NCBI GenBank assembly: GCA_002083405.1
Contig: LVWT01000054.1
Coordinates: 1-64,000 of the forward strand
DNA: 64,000 bases
Reading direction: 5' to 3'
Origin: Nitrospira sp. SG-bin2
GTDB lineage: Bacteria; Nitrospirota; Nitrospiria; Nitrospirales; Nitrospiraceae
Shown: piece by piece, positions 45,700 through 54,595 of the stretch
How the letters are laid out: the number at the start of each line of letters is the position of its first letter
Numbering within the stretch: position 1 is the stretch's first letter
The notes under the pieces: model-generated
What the model saw: only the letters and a program-made list of their open reading frames with translations
Told to the model about the DNA's origin: nothing
Database searches by the model: none
Translations under genes and position numbers: made by a program

Positions 45700-45787
45700 C
45701 GCTGAACGCTCACTCAAAGACAGGTCGATCTATGTGGTGCTATCGACAGCCGCGCGGTGGTGAGCGAGACCAGCCTGGGAGAGGAGC

Positions 45788-47680
45788 ATGAGCATGAACC
45801 CGCACGCATCGGTACTGCGACGGTCTGACCATGATTCTTCCTCGTTGCCGGCCCTTGTCGAAAGCGGCGGCGCGGCCTCGTCGATCCGGGGGCGGCGGGC
45901 AAACTTTCTCCAGCTACAGGCCCTGGTCACGGTGGTGTTGAGTTATCAGCTGTTGTTCGTGGACGATACCAGCTGGTCACAACAGGGGATACTGACCGCT
46001 GTCGTCGGGATGTTGGCGTTGTGCGGCCTTCTCATCGTCCTTCCTGCCCGCTTGATCGGCGCGGACTGGTTTCCGGTCGCCTTGGGGGTCGCGGATGTCG
46101 TCATCACCTCGTTTCTCATTTACACGTCCGGCAACGCCAGCTCCGATCTGTATCTGGCCTACTTCGTCATCATCCTGATCGTCACGACCTCGCGGACGAC
46201 GCTGCAACTGACTCTGTTCATGGCGCTGGTAAGCGTGATTTACGGGTGGGTGTTGTACCAGGAAATCGAGGAGACCGGCGCCGTTCTCGTGCGGCATCTG
46301 ATTCGAATCCCCCTCCTGCTGATCATGGCCATTTTCTACCGGAGCACGGCCGAAACGGTCCGTCTCGTGGCCAATTACGATTCGGTCACGGGGTTGCCGA
46401 ACCGCCGGCATCTCCTCCGTCTGCTGTCGGACGGAAGCCCGGCGGGCAAAGTCCGGCATGCGCTGCTCTACGTCTATCTCGATGGGTTCAAACGGGTGAA
46501 CGGCACCTTGGGTCAGGTGGTCGGCGATCAATTGCTCACGGTCGTCGTCGGCCGCATCAAGCAGTGTCTGCGGACGACCGATCTCGTTGCCCGCGTGGGG
46601 CCGGATGAGTTTTCGGTGCTGCTTCATAACGTCGGGACGCATGAAATCGCCGGGCGCCTTGCGCAGCGAATTCTGCAGGCGCTGAAGGCGCCGCTGACGT
46701 CGGATGAGCACGAAATTTTCATCGCCGCCAATATCGGAATCGCGCTCAGCGCCGAACAGGGCAGCGCGGACCAACTCATTGTCAATGCCGATGCCGCCGT
46801 CGCCCGCGCGAAAGAACAAGGGAAGAACAGCTACGAATTCTATTCCCCTGATATGAACGCGCGCGCGTACGAAGGGCTGGTGTTAGAAAGCCGCTTGCAT
46901 CGCGCGATCGAGCGCGAAGAAATCGTTGTCTACTACCAACCGCAGATACATCTCGTCTCCCGTGCCGTCGTGGGCTTCGAAGCGCTGGCCCGGTGGAAAG
47001 ATCCGGAGGCCGGGCTGGTGTCGCCGGCCACGTTCATCCCGCTGGCGGAAGAAACGGGCCTGATTATCCCGATCGGCGAGGCCGTTCTCCGTCAAGCTTG
47101 TCGGCAACTGCAATGCTGGCGCGAAGCGGGCTATCAGGATCTGCAGTTGTCGGTCAATGTGTCCGCCCGCCAGTTTCGGCAGGTTGACCTGGCGGAGCGA
47201 GTGGCCGCCGTCCTGGCCGAGACGGGCATCCCGTCGGACCTGCTGGAGATCGAGTTGACGGAGTCTTGCATCATGCAGGATGCGGAGACCGCGCTGTTGA
47301 CGTTGGGTAAATTGAAAGCGATGGGCATCCACCTGTCGATCGACGACTTCGGCACCGGGTATTCCTCGCTCATTTATCTGCGGCGGTTTCCTCTCGATAC
47401 ATTGAAAATCGACCGCGCATTCACCCAGGACATGACGAAGAGTTCCGACGCCGAAGCCATCATTGACGCGATCATCGCCATGTCGGCCGCGTTGAAGCTG
47501 AAAGTCATTGCGGAAGGAGTGGAGACGGAGGCGCAGATGCGGATGCTCGTGCAACAAAAATGCTACCTCGCCCAGGGGTTCGCCTTCTGTAAGCCCCTGC
47601 CCGCCGAGGACATTACCAGATGGCTCGCCACCTGGCCGCTCATGCACCAGGACTCGTTGCCGCAAGGGGAAGCGGCGTAA
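45788..47680 (+). CDS. Membrane GGDEF-EAL protein with degenerate GGDEF site
   Basis: A 630-residue protein. Five to six helices fill residues 40-185. The GGDEF domain (DSVTGLPNRRHLLR) has its active-site loop as GPDEF at 271-275 instead of GG[DE]EF, so diguanylate cyclase activity is probably lost and GTP or allosteric binding may remain. The EAL domain is intact: VGFEALARWK (EAL at 398-400), ELTESCIM, DDFGTGYSSL, LKIDRAF and AEGVETEAQ. It is thus predicted to hydrolyse c-di-GMP. It sits between REC-PilZ and PilZ genes, a likely local c-di-GMP circuit. A second in-frame ATG is at 45794. Confidence 0.9.
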   Translation: MSMNPHASVLRRSDHDSSSLPALVESGGAASSIRGRRANFLQLQALVTVVLSYQLLFVDDTSWSQQGILTAVVGMLALCGLLIVLPARLIGADWFPVALGVADVVITSFLIYTSGNASSDLYLAYFVIILIVTTSRTTLQLTLFMALVSVIYGWVLYQEIEETGAVLVRHLIRIPLLLIMAIFYRSTAETVRLVANYDSVTGLPNRRHLLRLLSDGSPAGKVRHALLYVYLDGFKRVNGTLGQVVGDQLLTVVVGRIKQCLRTTDLVARVGPDEFSVLLHNVGTHEIAGRLAQRILQALKAPLTSDEHEIFIAANIGIALSAEQGSADQLIVNADAAVARAKEQGKNSYEFYSPDMNARAYEGLVLESRLHRAIEREEIVVYYQPQIHLVSRAVVGFEALARWKDPEAGLVSPATFIPLAEETGLIIPIGEAVLRQACRQLQCWREAGYQDLQLSVNVSARQFRQVDLAERVAAVLAETGIPSDLLEIELTESCIMQDAETALLTLGKLKAMGIHLSIDDFGTGYSSLIYLRRFPLDTLKIDRAFTQDMTKSSDAEAIIDAIIAMSAALKLKVIAEGVETEAQMRMLVQQKCYLAQGFAFCKPLPAEDITRWLATWPLMHQDSLPQGEAA

Positions 47681-47741
47681 GCCGTCGGGCCGCGCGACAG
47701 GATTGTGGATCAAGAGGAGGCCACGCCATGGCTCCACAAAC

Positions 47742-47873
47742 ATCACCGTCGATCGTGGGGTGGTCCGGTGGGTTCGTGGCCTGCCGATCGGCGTGGAATT
47801 TCTGGATCTGCGGGGAGACGCGGCGGCGCGCGTACTCCGGCACGTTGAGTACGGAATGAGGAGGCCTCAATGA
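47742..47873 (+). pseudogene. C-terminal fragment of a PilZ-domain gene
   Basis: In one frame this reads ITVDRGVVRWVRGLPIGVEF then LDLRGDAAARVL and stops at 47873, overlapping the start of the intact PilZ gene (ATGA). It matches the second half of a PilZ domain (compare AVVRWVGNSQLGVEIV in the next gene). The first half with the R-x-x-x-R motif is gone. A strong AGAGGAGG-ATG start at 47728 survives but in a different frame, giving only a 43-residue meaningless product. This is a truncated and frameshifted paralogue. Confidence 0.65.
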
Positions 47874-48370
47874 ACGATCCGCACAACCGACGCAACGCGA
47901 CCCGGTTTCCCTCGGACTTTTTCGTCGAGTACGTGGGAAACCAATTTCTCGGCCGCGGTACGGTGCTCAATCTCTCGCCGAACGGCGTGCTGATCCGCGG
48001 CGACTACCTGCCGATCGTCGGCACGAGGGTCAGTTTGCGGATGGCGCCGCCGGACGGACAGGGCACGTTGTTCGTCGAACGGGCGGTCGTGAGGTGGGTG
48101 GGAAACTCGCAACTGGGCGTGGAAATCGTGGCGATGCCGCCTGTGGCGTACATGCGCCTGGCCAGCCTCATGGCCGTCATTCTCCGGGAGCGCGGCTGCG
48201 TCTGTATGCCGTTGCTGCCCTGGCACTGCCGCTGTCCTAATGTGCCGCCGGCAGCGAAGCAAGGGCGGGGCCCGGCCGGAACCGACGCCGACCTATTGCC
48301 GAAGCGGCAGAGCGACGCCGGGAGTCCGACAGAGCAGGATTCAGTCATAAGACGGATAGGAGCAGGCTGA
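47870..48370 (+). CDS. PilZ-domain protein
   Basis: A 166-residue protein with GAGGAGG before ATG 47870. The first 110 residues are a PilZ domain: NRRNATRFPSDFFVEY (R-x-x-x-R), LNLSPNGVLIRG (N-x-S-x-x-G, with Asn instead of the usual Asp), and AVVRWVGNSQLGVEIV. The tail contains clustered cysteines (CVCMPLLPWHCRC), unusual for the family, and a polar end. Its TGA overlaps the ATG of the following hybrid kinase, so it may be a c-di-GMP-dependent partner of that kinase. Confidence 0.88.
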   Translation: MNDPHNRRNATRFPSDFFVEYVGNQFLGRGTVLNLSPNGVLIRGDYLPIVGTRVSLRMAPPDGQGTLFVERAVVRWVGNSQLGVEIVAMPPVAYMRLASLMAVILRERGCVCMPLLPWHCRCPNVPPAAKQGRGPAGTDADLLPKRQSDAGSPTEQDSVIRRIGAG

Positions 48371-51300
48371 TGGCGCTGCCGTGGACCAATCGTTTCCTCG
48401 CGTTACTGCCCCACGGCGGATCGCTTGATGCCGTCGGCTGGGGCCGGTTGCATCGAGGAGTGCTGTTGCTATTGGGAGTCCATGCCCTAGGCATGCCGTG
48501 GTTCGGGCTCTGGATGGGCCATTCTTTATTGCCTAGCGCGGCGGCGGGCCTGGTGCTGTTTGCTTTCTGTGGAGGGGCCCTCGCAACCTTCTGGTCTCGG
48601 CGCATTCGCTCGGTCTTTGCCACATTGGGCCTGATGATGGCCTCTGCGCTGCTCGTTCATCTGTCCGGCGGGTATGTCGAGGCGCATTTTCATTTTTTCG
48701 TGATGCTGGCGGTCGTGGCCCCCTATCGAGACTGGGTTCCTTTTGCGATGGCCTTGCTGTTCATCGTGATCGACCACGGTGTGATCGGCACACTTGCGCC
48801 GGCCCTGACGTACAACCATCCGTCGGCGCAGCATCATCCCTGGACATGGGCACTTCTGCACGGAGCCCCCATTTTCGCGGAGAGCGCGGCTGTGCTTTTT
48901 TACTGGCAGGCCGTCGAGCGTGCCGAGCGGCAGACCAAGGAGAGGGAGTCTACTCTGTGCGACCTGATCGATGCGACGCCGGACGCTCTTGTCGTGGTTG
49001 ACAGAGACGATCGAATCGTGCGCGTCAACCGCCAGGCGGAAACCTTATTCGGCTATCAGCGCGACGAGTTTTTGGGGCAGCCGTTCACCATGCTGGTACC
49101 CGCGCATATAGGGCAGGCCCGGACTCAGCCTACAACGAGTTCCTTCGCGCCGAGCCAGGTTCCGCCGATACGCGTGGAGCGTGAGCTGGCCGCACGGAGG
49201 AAAGACGGGAGCAACGTCAGCGTGGAAGTGCGCCTGAGCCCGCTGAACACCATAGAGGGAGCATGCGAAATCGTTGCGCTCCGTGAGATCACGGCCCGCA
49301 AGATGGCGGAGGATGTGCTCCGCCTCAACGAAGAACGATTCCGCTTGATTGCCCGTGCCGCCAACGACGTGCTGTGGGATTGGGATTTGACGACCAACCG
49401 CATTTGGTGGAGCGACGGTCTCCAGCGCACCTTTGGTTACGATTCTTCGCCCGTCGAACAGGGAATCGAGTCCTGGACAGACCGTGTACATCCGGACGAC
49501 TATCCGGGTGTGGACGTCGATGTACAACGACTGATCAAGGGCGGCGGGGAGGCCTGGTCGGGTGAGTACCGCTTTCGACATGCCGACGGCTCCTATCGAT
49601 ACGTGCTCGACCGCGCCTATGTGGTTCGGAACGCAGCGGGCCAGGCCGTACGGATGGTCGGCTCGATGCTGGACCTGACCTTGCGCAAAGAGACAGAGGA
49701 TATTTTGCATCAGGCGATGGCTCAGGTAGAAGCCGCGACCCAGACGAAAACAGCCTTCTTGGCGACGATGAGCCATGAAATCAGGACACCGATGAACGGC
49801 GTGATCGGCATAACGGGATTGTTGCTGGATATGGAGCTGACGCAGGAACAGCGGGAGTACACGGAGACGATCCGTCGTTCCGGCGAGCATTTGTTGGAAC
49901 TCCTCAACGACATTCTCGATTTCTCGAAGCTCGAAGCGGGCAAAATGGATCTGGAGATCATCAATTTCGATCTCCGGATCCTGCTGGAAGACGTGGGGAT
50001 GCTGCTGGCCGAACAGGCCCAAGCCAAGGGGGTGGAATTGGGCTTGCTTGTGCAAGCGGATGTCCCCGTCTCCCTCCGAGGTGACCCGGGCCGGTTGCGA
50101 CAAATCCTCACCAATCTGGTCGGCAATGCCGTGAAGTTCACCAAGCACGGCGAGGTTGTGATACGGGTCGGGTTGAACGGAGCGGCAGACGACGAGCGGG
50201 CGGACCTGGTATCGCTGCGGTTCGAGGTCAGTGACACGGGCATCGGCATGACACCCGCGCAATGCGCCAAATTGTTTCAGCCCTTCTGCCAGGGAGATAG
50301 TTCCACCACCCGGAAGTACGGCGGAACCGGTTTGGGCCTGGCGATTTGCAAACAGCTTGTGGAACTGATGCAGGGTGCCATTGATGTCGAGAGTACGCCT
50401 GGGCAGGGCAGTTGCTTCCGGTTCACCGCTCGCATGGTTCGCCAGCTGGACGCTGCCGCGCCCCCTCCGATTTCTTGGGCGGTCTTACAGCAGCGCCGGA
50501 TTCTGATTGTGGACGACCATGCTACGAACCGGACCATTTTGGAGCAGCAAACGCTGGCGCAGGGAATGGTGCCAGACATGGCGGCAGACGGCATCCAGGC
50601 GCTCACGCAACTGCGGACGGCGGCGGAGTCTGGAGCGCCGTTCGCCGTCGCGATTCTCGACGCGCAGTTGCCCGGGATGGATGGATGGACCCTCGCCCGC
50701 CGGATCAAGGCCGATCCGGTGATTGGCTCGGTCAAGCTCGTCCTGCTGACGTCCCTGGCCCAGCGGGGTGATGCCCGGATGGCCCGGGCCGCCGGGTTCG
50801 ACGCCTATCTGACCAAACCGGTGCGGCAGGCGCAGTTCTACGACTGTCTGAGTCTGGTGCTTGGCAATCTGTGGACATCCGCAGGGTCGACCGATTCCGG
50901 CACCGCTCCGTTGATTACCCGTCATACGATCTCCGAGGCGCAAACTCGAAGCCGGAGCCGGGTGTTGGTGGTGGAGGACAACATCGTGAATCAAAAAGTA
51001 GCCGTCAAGCTGTTGGAGCGTGAAGGGTACCGTGTGGATGTCGTGGCGAACGGCCGGGAAGCGGTGGAAGCAATCGCGCACATTCCCTATACGCTGGTCT
51101 TTATGGATTGCCAGATGCCGGAGATGGACGGCTATGCGGCAACGCGCGCGATACGGGAGTGGGAAGCCAAGGCAGGGCCGCGGACTGAGGACTTGGGCCC
51201 GAGTTCCGGCGCTCAGCCCTCAGCAATTCGTCCGTCCCGCTTGCCCATCATTGCTATGACGGCAAATGCGCTGCACGGCGATCGTGAACGCTGTCTGGAG

Positions 51301-51810
51301 GCGGGCATGGACGACTATGTGGCGAAACCAGTGCGGCGCAAAGATCTGGCCGCGGTTCTCGCGCGGTGGCGGCCGGATGGCGCCGGTTCTGCCGAGGAGA
51401 GAACAACGGCGCAGCCTGAGAAGAGCGACAATGGGGGCGCGATCGTCGATCCGGCGGTACTTGCCGACTTGCGGCAGCTTGATGAAACCGGCGAATTGCT
51501 CGTCACGCTCATCGGGCATTTTCTGGACGAAACCCCGCAACGATTGGCGGCGATGCAGACTGCGCTGAGCCAGGCGAACGCGGCTGCGCTTGCCGAGGCG
51601 GCCCACACGTTGAAGGGCGCCAGCGGCAATCTGGGCGCCAATCGGATGCAGCAACTCTGCGGGGAGCTGCAAACGCTAGGACGCGCCAAAGACCTGACGA
51701 CAGCGCGTGAGCGGCTGGACGCCCTTGAAGCAGAGTTTCAGCTCGTGTGGCAGGCTCTGGCGCGGGAGCGAGAACGGACGGCAGCGCCGCCCCAATCGGA
51801 TGCCGCATAG
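48370..51810 (+). CDS. Membrane hybrid histidine kinase with two receivers and an Hpt domain
   Basis: A 1146-residue phosphorelay kinase. About six membrane helices (residues 28-180) carry the motif GGYVEAHFHFFVMLAVV. Two PAS domains follow, the second similar to those of the 39.4-kb and 42.0-kb kinases. HisKA is FLATMSHEIRTPMNGVIG; the ATPase has NAVKFTKHG, DTGIGMT and GTGLGLAICKQL. Receiver 1 (RRILIVDDHATNR, Asp in ILDAQLPGMDG) and receiver 2 (RVLVVEDNIVNQK, Asp in VFMDCQMPEMDG) are followed by an Hpt domain (EAAHTLKGASGNLG, His phospho-acceptor). All steps of a BarA-like relay are in one chain. The stop is 18 bp before a truncated receiver gene. Confidence 0.93.
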   Translation: MALPWTNRFLALLPHGGSLDAVGWGRLHRGVLLLLGVHALGMPWFGLWMGHSLLPSAAAGLVLFAFCGGALATFWSRRIRSVFATLGLMMASALLVHLSGGYVEAHFHFFVMLAVVAPYRDWVPFAMALLFIVIDHGVIGTLAPALTYNHPSAQHHPWTWALLHGAPIFAESAAVLFYWQAVERAERQTKERESTLCDLIDATPDALVVVDRDDRIVRVNRQAETLFGYQRDEFLGQPFTMLVPAHIGQARTQPTTSSFAPSQVPPIRVERELAARRKDGSNVSVEVRLSPLNTIEGACEIVALREITARKMAEDVLRLNEERFRLIARAANDVLWDWDLTTNRIWWSDGLQRTFGYDSSPVEQGIESWTDRVHPDDYPGVDVDVQRLIKGGGEAWSGEYRFRHADGSYRYVLDRAYVVRNAAGQAVRMVGSMLDLTLRKETEDILHQAMAQVEAATQTKTAFLATMSHEIRTPMNGVIGITGLLLDMELTQEQREYTETIRRSGEHLLELLNDILDFSKLEAGKMDLEIINFDLRILLEDVGMLLAEQAQAKGVELGLLVQADVPVSLRGDPGRLRQILTNLVGNAVKFTKHGEVVIRVGLNGAADDERADLVSLRFEVSDTGIGMTPAQCAKLFQPFCQGDSSTTRKYGGTGLGLAICKQLVELMQGAIDVESTPGQGSCFRFTARMVRQLDAAAPPPISWAVLQQRRILIVDDHATNRTILEQQTLAQGMVPDMAADGIQALTQLRTAAESGAPFAVAILDAQLPGMDGWTLARRIKADPVIGSVKLVLLTSLAQRGDARMARAAGFDAYLTKPVRQAQFYDCLSLVLGNLWTSAGSTDSGTAPLITRHTISEAQTRSRSRVLVVEDNIVNQKVAVKLLEREGYRVDVVANGREAVEAIAHIPYTLVFMDCQMPEMDGYAATRAIREWEAKAGPRTEDLGPSSGAQPSAIRPSRLPIIAMTANALHGDRERCLEAGMDDYVAKPVRRKDLAAVLARWRPDGAGSAEERTTAQPEKSDNGGAIVDPAVLADLRQLDETGELLVTLIGHFLDETPQRLAAMQTALSQANAAALAEAAHTLKGASGNLGANRMQQLCGELQTLGRAKDLTTARERLDALEAEFQLVWQALARERERTAAPPQSDAA

Positions 51811-51827
51811 AACAAGGAGGCTGTTCC

Positions 51828-52154
51828 ATGGCAAAGAAAAAGATTCTCATCATTGACGACCATGCTGATACGCGTCTCCTCGTGGGTGCGCGGTTGAAAA
51901 AGCACGGGTATGACACCGTCTTCGCAGCCGATGCGCTGCAGGCGATCACCGCCGCGCGGCAGGCCCAACCCGATGCCATTATTCTTGATCTGGGGTTGCC
52001 GGGCGGGAACGGCATTAATTGGACAGTGCCTGTGTTGTCCTCACACGGACAGCTCACAAGAGGCTCGGTAAGTCGCGGCAGGATGAGGCTGGCCTCACTG
52101 CCGATCCAGGGAAGGCATCTATTCCATGGCACACGAGACAATACTTATTGCTGA
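51828..52154 (+). CDS. Truncated receiver-domain protein
   Basis: A 108-residue product with a strong AAGGAGG site before ATG 51828. The first 65 residues are a normal receiver half: KKILIIDDHADTRLLVGARL, Asp in AIILDLGLPGGNG. After that the sequence (INWTVPVLSSHGQLTRG) is unrelated to receivers, so strands 4-5 and the conserved Thr/Ser and Lys are missing. It overlaps the start of the intact receiver gene at 52126, whose first half it resembles (ILDLGLPGG versus LLDLGLPGS). It is most likely a decayed duplicate, though a short dominant-negative protein is conceivable. Confidence 0.6.
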   Translation: MAKKKILIIDDHADTRLLVGARLKKHGYDTVFAADALQAITAARQAQPDAIILDLGLPGGNGINWTVPVLSSHGQLTRGSVSRGRMRLASLPIQGRHLFHGTRDNTYC

Positions 52155-52527
52155 TGACAGCGCGGATACGCGACTGTTGTTGAGTCTGCGGCTCAAGGCT
52201 CACGGCTATGAGACGGTGTATGCGGCCGATGCCCTCGAGACGATCATGATGGCTCACCAGGCAAAGCCGGACGTGATTCTCCTGGACCTGGGGCTTCCGG
52301 GAAGCAGCGGCTTTCTGGTGCTGGAACGACTGAAAGGCACCTCGGCACTGGCCTCCATTCCCGTGGTGATCGTTAGTGCGGAGGAGCCGAAGGTGGCGCA
52401 AGCCAGGGCTTTGACTGCGGGGGCGGTCGCCTTTCTCCAAAAACCGGTGGCCCAGCAAACGCTGGTTCGGACGGTGGAGGAGGCGTTGGCTCAGTCCCGG
52501 GGCCTGGCGACGAAGGACGCCTCATGA
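52126..52527 (+). CDS. Stand-alone receiver protein
   Basis: A 133-residue complete receiver: ETILIADDSADTRLLLSLRL, Asp in VILLDLGLPGSSG, Ser in VVIVSAEEP, Lys in FLQKPVAQ. It probably accepts phosphate from the Hpt domain of the kinase just upstream, since no output domain is attached. It follows the truncated receiver on the same transcript. A GGGAAGG-like site precedes the ATG. Confidence 0.88.
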   Translation: MAHETILIADDSADTRLLLSLRLKAHGYETVYAADALETIMMAHQAKPDVILLDLGLPGSSGFLVLERLKGTSALASIPVVIVSAEEPKVAQARALTAGAVAFLQKPVAQQTLVRTVEEALAQSRGLATKDAS

Positions 52528-52550
52528 GGTATTTTCATGATTCTTTGTAA

Positions 52551-52774
52551 GTGGTGACAATCGACTGGACCGTCGGCCACGAACGCGACGCCGATTCGGA
52601 AATTCTCATGATCGCGGAGGTCTCGCATTTCCTGCGCATGCCCAAGTCGATCATCTACAAGCTGGTCAGGGCGGGACAGCTTTCCGGACAGAAATCGGGA
52701 AGCCGTGGCGGTTTATGCGCGAGGACATCCGGTTTCTGATGAGCGCCTCTCATGCGCGGCAAAAGGCCGGTTGA
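52551..52774 (+). pseudogene. Excisionase/MerR-like HTH protein with a one-base frameshift
   Basis: The first part reads SEILMIAEVSHFLRMPKSII then YKLVRAGQLSGQK, the helix-turn-helix of the excisionase/BldC-like family. At 52692-52698 (gaaatcggg) the frame changes: the -1 base version continues GKPWRFMREDIRFLM, the normal wing, to TGA at 52772-52774. One lost A would explain it. As written the first frame ends with an unrelated tail at 52739. It starts at a GTG (52551) without a clear ribosome site. No phage or integrase gene lies nearby. Confidence 0.7.
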
Positions 52775-52827
52775 GTTCCAGGTATTTTATTACGAGAGGC
52801 TATAGGCAATCAGGAAAGGAGATTCTG

Positions 52828-53172
52828 ATGGAAATCACCGAACGTCCGGTTCCGAACGGGATGATCCTGGAGCTGGCTGGGGATCTGACCTATTCCAATC
52901 GAGAGCAGTTCAAGGCGGCGGTCGAAGCCGTGTGGCAGAAAGGCTGTCGGCATCTGATTCTTCATATGGGCGGCGTGCGGTTTTTGGATAGTTCCGGGCT
53001 GGGCTTGCTGGCGCTCGCTTCGCAAGATTTCAAAGCGAGCCAGAGAACGGTGAGCATTGCGAAACCGCAAAGTTACGTGCGGGAAATCTTGGTACTTGCC
53101 AATATCTCGAAGCTCATCCCTGTGTATGACAATGAGCAGGATGCGCTGGCGGGCTCGCAAGACGCCGCATAG
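52828..53172 (+). CDS. STAS-domain anti-sigma factor antagonist (RsbV/SpoIIAA-like)
   Basis: A 114-residue protein with AAAGGAG before ATG 52828. It has the complete STAS pattern ILELAGDLTYSNREQFK, HLILHMGGVRFLDSSGLGLL; the Ser-Ser in DSSG is the phosphorylation site. In partner switching the dephosphorylated form binds the kinase RsbW and frees its target. The phosphatase (53369) and the ATP-binding kinase (54596) follow in order, completing the set. No sigma factor is encoded within the set. Confidence 0.9.
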   Translation: MEITERPVPNGMILELAGDLTYSNREQFKAAVEAVWQKGCRHLILHMGGVRFLDSSGLGLLALASQDFKASQRTVSIAKPQSYVREILVLANISKLIPVYDNEQDALAGSQDAA

Positions 53173-53368
53173 CCGAACCGTTCACGTCCAGCCAACCGGC
53201 ATGCGCACGACTCGGTGGACATCAGTCGCGACGTCACGCTTCCATGCACGCTTCATATTCCATGTTTCTCCTTGCGCGTTTTGGATTCCTCCGGCAACGT
53301 GGAATCGGAGCGTCACTAGCTGCGCATGGGCTCACAAGCGACGGATGCTCTACACCGAAGGAGAAATC

Positions 53369-54577
53369 ATGTCGTCACCGTTCTCATTAGCGCCTGAGCC
53401 TCCTCCTGTAGAGGCATCTCCTCAGACCGTGCTCATTGTGGATGATGAATCTGTGGCGCGGATCGTGTTGGCAGCCCGCCTCAAGCGCCTCGGTTACCGC
53501 GTCCTCGAAGCCGGTGATGGCCGGGCGGGGCTGGAGTTGCTACGGCGTGAACGCCCGGCGCTGACGATCCTGGACTGGCTGATGCCGGAGATGGATGGGC
53601 CAAGTTTCTGCGAGGTGGTCCGGCGTGATCCCGACCTCCGGTCCAGCCAGATCCTGATGATGACCGCGCACGATGAGCCGAAGCAGATCGCCGAAGGGCT
53701 CGGCCGTGGAGCCGATGATTTTCTTCGCAAGGCTGCCAGTCCCGAGGAAATCACGGCCCGCGTGCAATCGGGGCTGCGGGCGGCCGCGCTCATTCGTACC
53801 CTGGAGCAGACGACCGAGGAGATCCGTCAGAAACAGGAGTTGCTTGAGCAGGAATTGCAGTCCGCGGCGCAGTATGTGGCATCGCTCCTGCCCATCCCCG
53901 GCCCGGTTCTGCCCGGCGTACACCTTGCCTATAGCTATCGGCCGGCCTTGACCTTGGGCGGTGACCTCTTCAACGTGCTACGTTGGAGCGAACAAGAGAT
54001 CGGACTCTATCTGCTCGACGCCTCGGGACACGGCATCTCGCCCGCTCTACGGTCCGCCTCCTTTGCGACCTTTCTGAGGGCCGACAGCTTGCAGCATCAA
54101 GTCGGCTCAAGGGACCCGGGGGCCATTTTGACGGTCGCCAACGCGTTGTTCCCTCTCACGGCAGACGGCCATTACTTTACGATCATTGTTGCACGGCTCA
54201 ATCTCCGCTCACAGACGCTCTCCTTTGCGGCCGCGGGTCACAACGGCGCGTTTCTCCATCGCCGATCCGGCGAAGTGGAGTGGCTCAGGAGCCCTGGGCT
54301 GCCCCTCGGGTTTTGTGTGCCCCAGAGGTACACAACCATGGACGTGTCCGTGTCACCGGGTGACCGTCTGTACCTCGTCAGTGATGGCTTGTATGAGGTG
54401 GCCGCCCATTCGGGCGAATTGTGGGGACGGGAGCGTCTCGTGGAAAGCGTTCGCGCCCTCGGTTTCCGACCGCTGACAGAGGTCGTGAATCTGACCGTCA
54501 CGCAGGCTATGCAATGGCTGGGGCACGAACAGTTTGCCGACGATGCCGCCTTGATCGGCATTGAGTTGACGGTGTGA
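53369..54577 (+). CDS. Response-regulator serine phosphatase, REC-PP2C (RsbU/SpoIIE-like)
   Basis: A 402-residue protein from ATG 53369 after AAGGAG. The N-terminal receiver (TVLIVDDESVARIVLAARL) has Asp in ILDWLMPEMDG; the Lys position reads FLRKAASP. A coiled-coil linker (TTEEIRQKQELLEQELQ) leads to a PPM/PP2C domain with LTLGGDLFNVL, LLDASGHGISPALR, and ADDAALIGIEL, the acidic residues that hold Mn/Mg. It would dephosphorylate the STAS protein upstream under control of a sensor kinase. This couples two-component input to partner switching. Confidence 0.92.
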   Translation: MSSPFSLAPEPPPVEASPQTVLIVDDESVARIVLAARLKRLGYRVLEAGDGRAGLELLRRERPALTILDWLMPEMDGPSFCEVVRRDPDLRSSQILMMTAHDEPKQIAEGLGRGADDFLRKAASPEEITARVQSGLRAAALIRTLEQTTEEIRQKQELLEQELQSAAQYVASLLPIPGPVLPGVHLAYSYRPALTLGGDLFNVLRWSEQEIGLYLLDASGHGISPALRSASFATFLRADSLQHQVGSRDPGAILTVANALFPLTADGHYFTIIVARLNLRSQTLSFAAAGHNGAFLHRRSGEVEWLRSPGLPLGFCVPQRYTTMDVSVSPGDRLYLVSDGLYEVAAHSGELWGRERLVESVRALGFRPLTEVVNLTVTQAMQWLGHEQFADDAALIGIELTV

Positions 54578-54595
54578 TACAAAAAGGAGTCTTCG

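Noticed and set aside
52551..52774. Excisionase-like gene as evidence of a prophage or integrated element
   Set aside because: No integrase, phage structural gene, attachment repeat or tRNA gene is nearby. The HTH family is also common in ordinary regulators.
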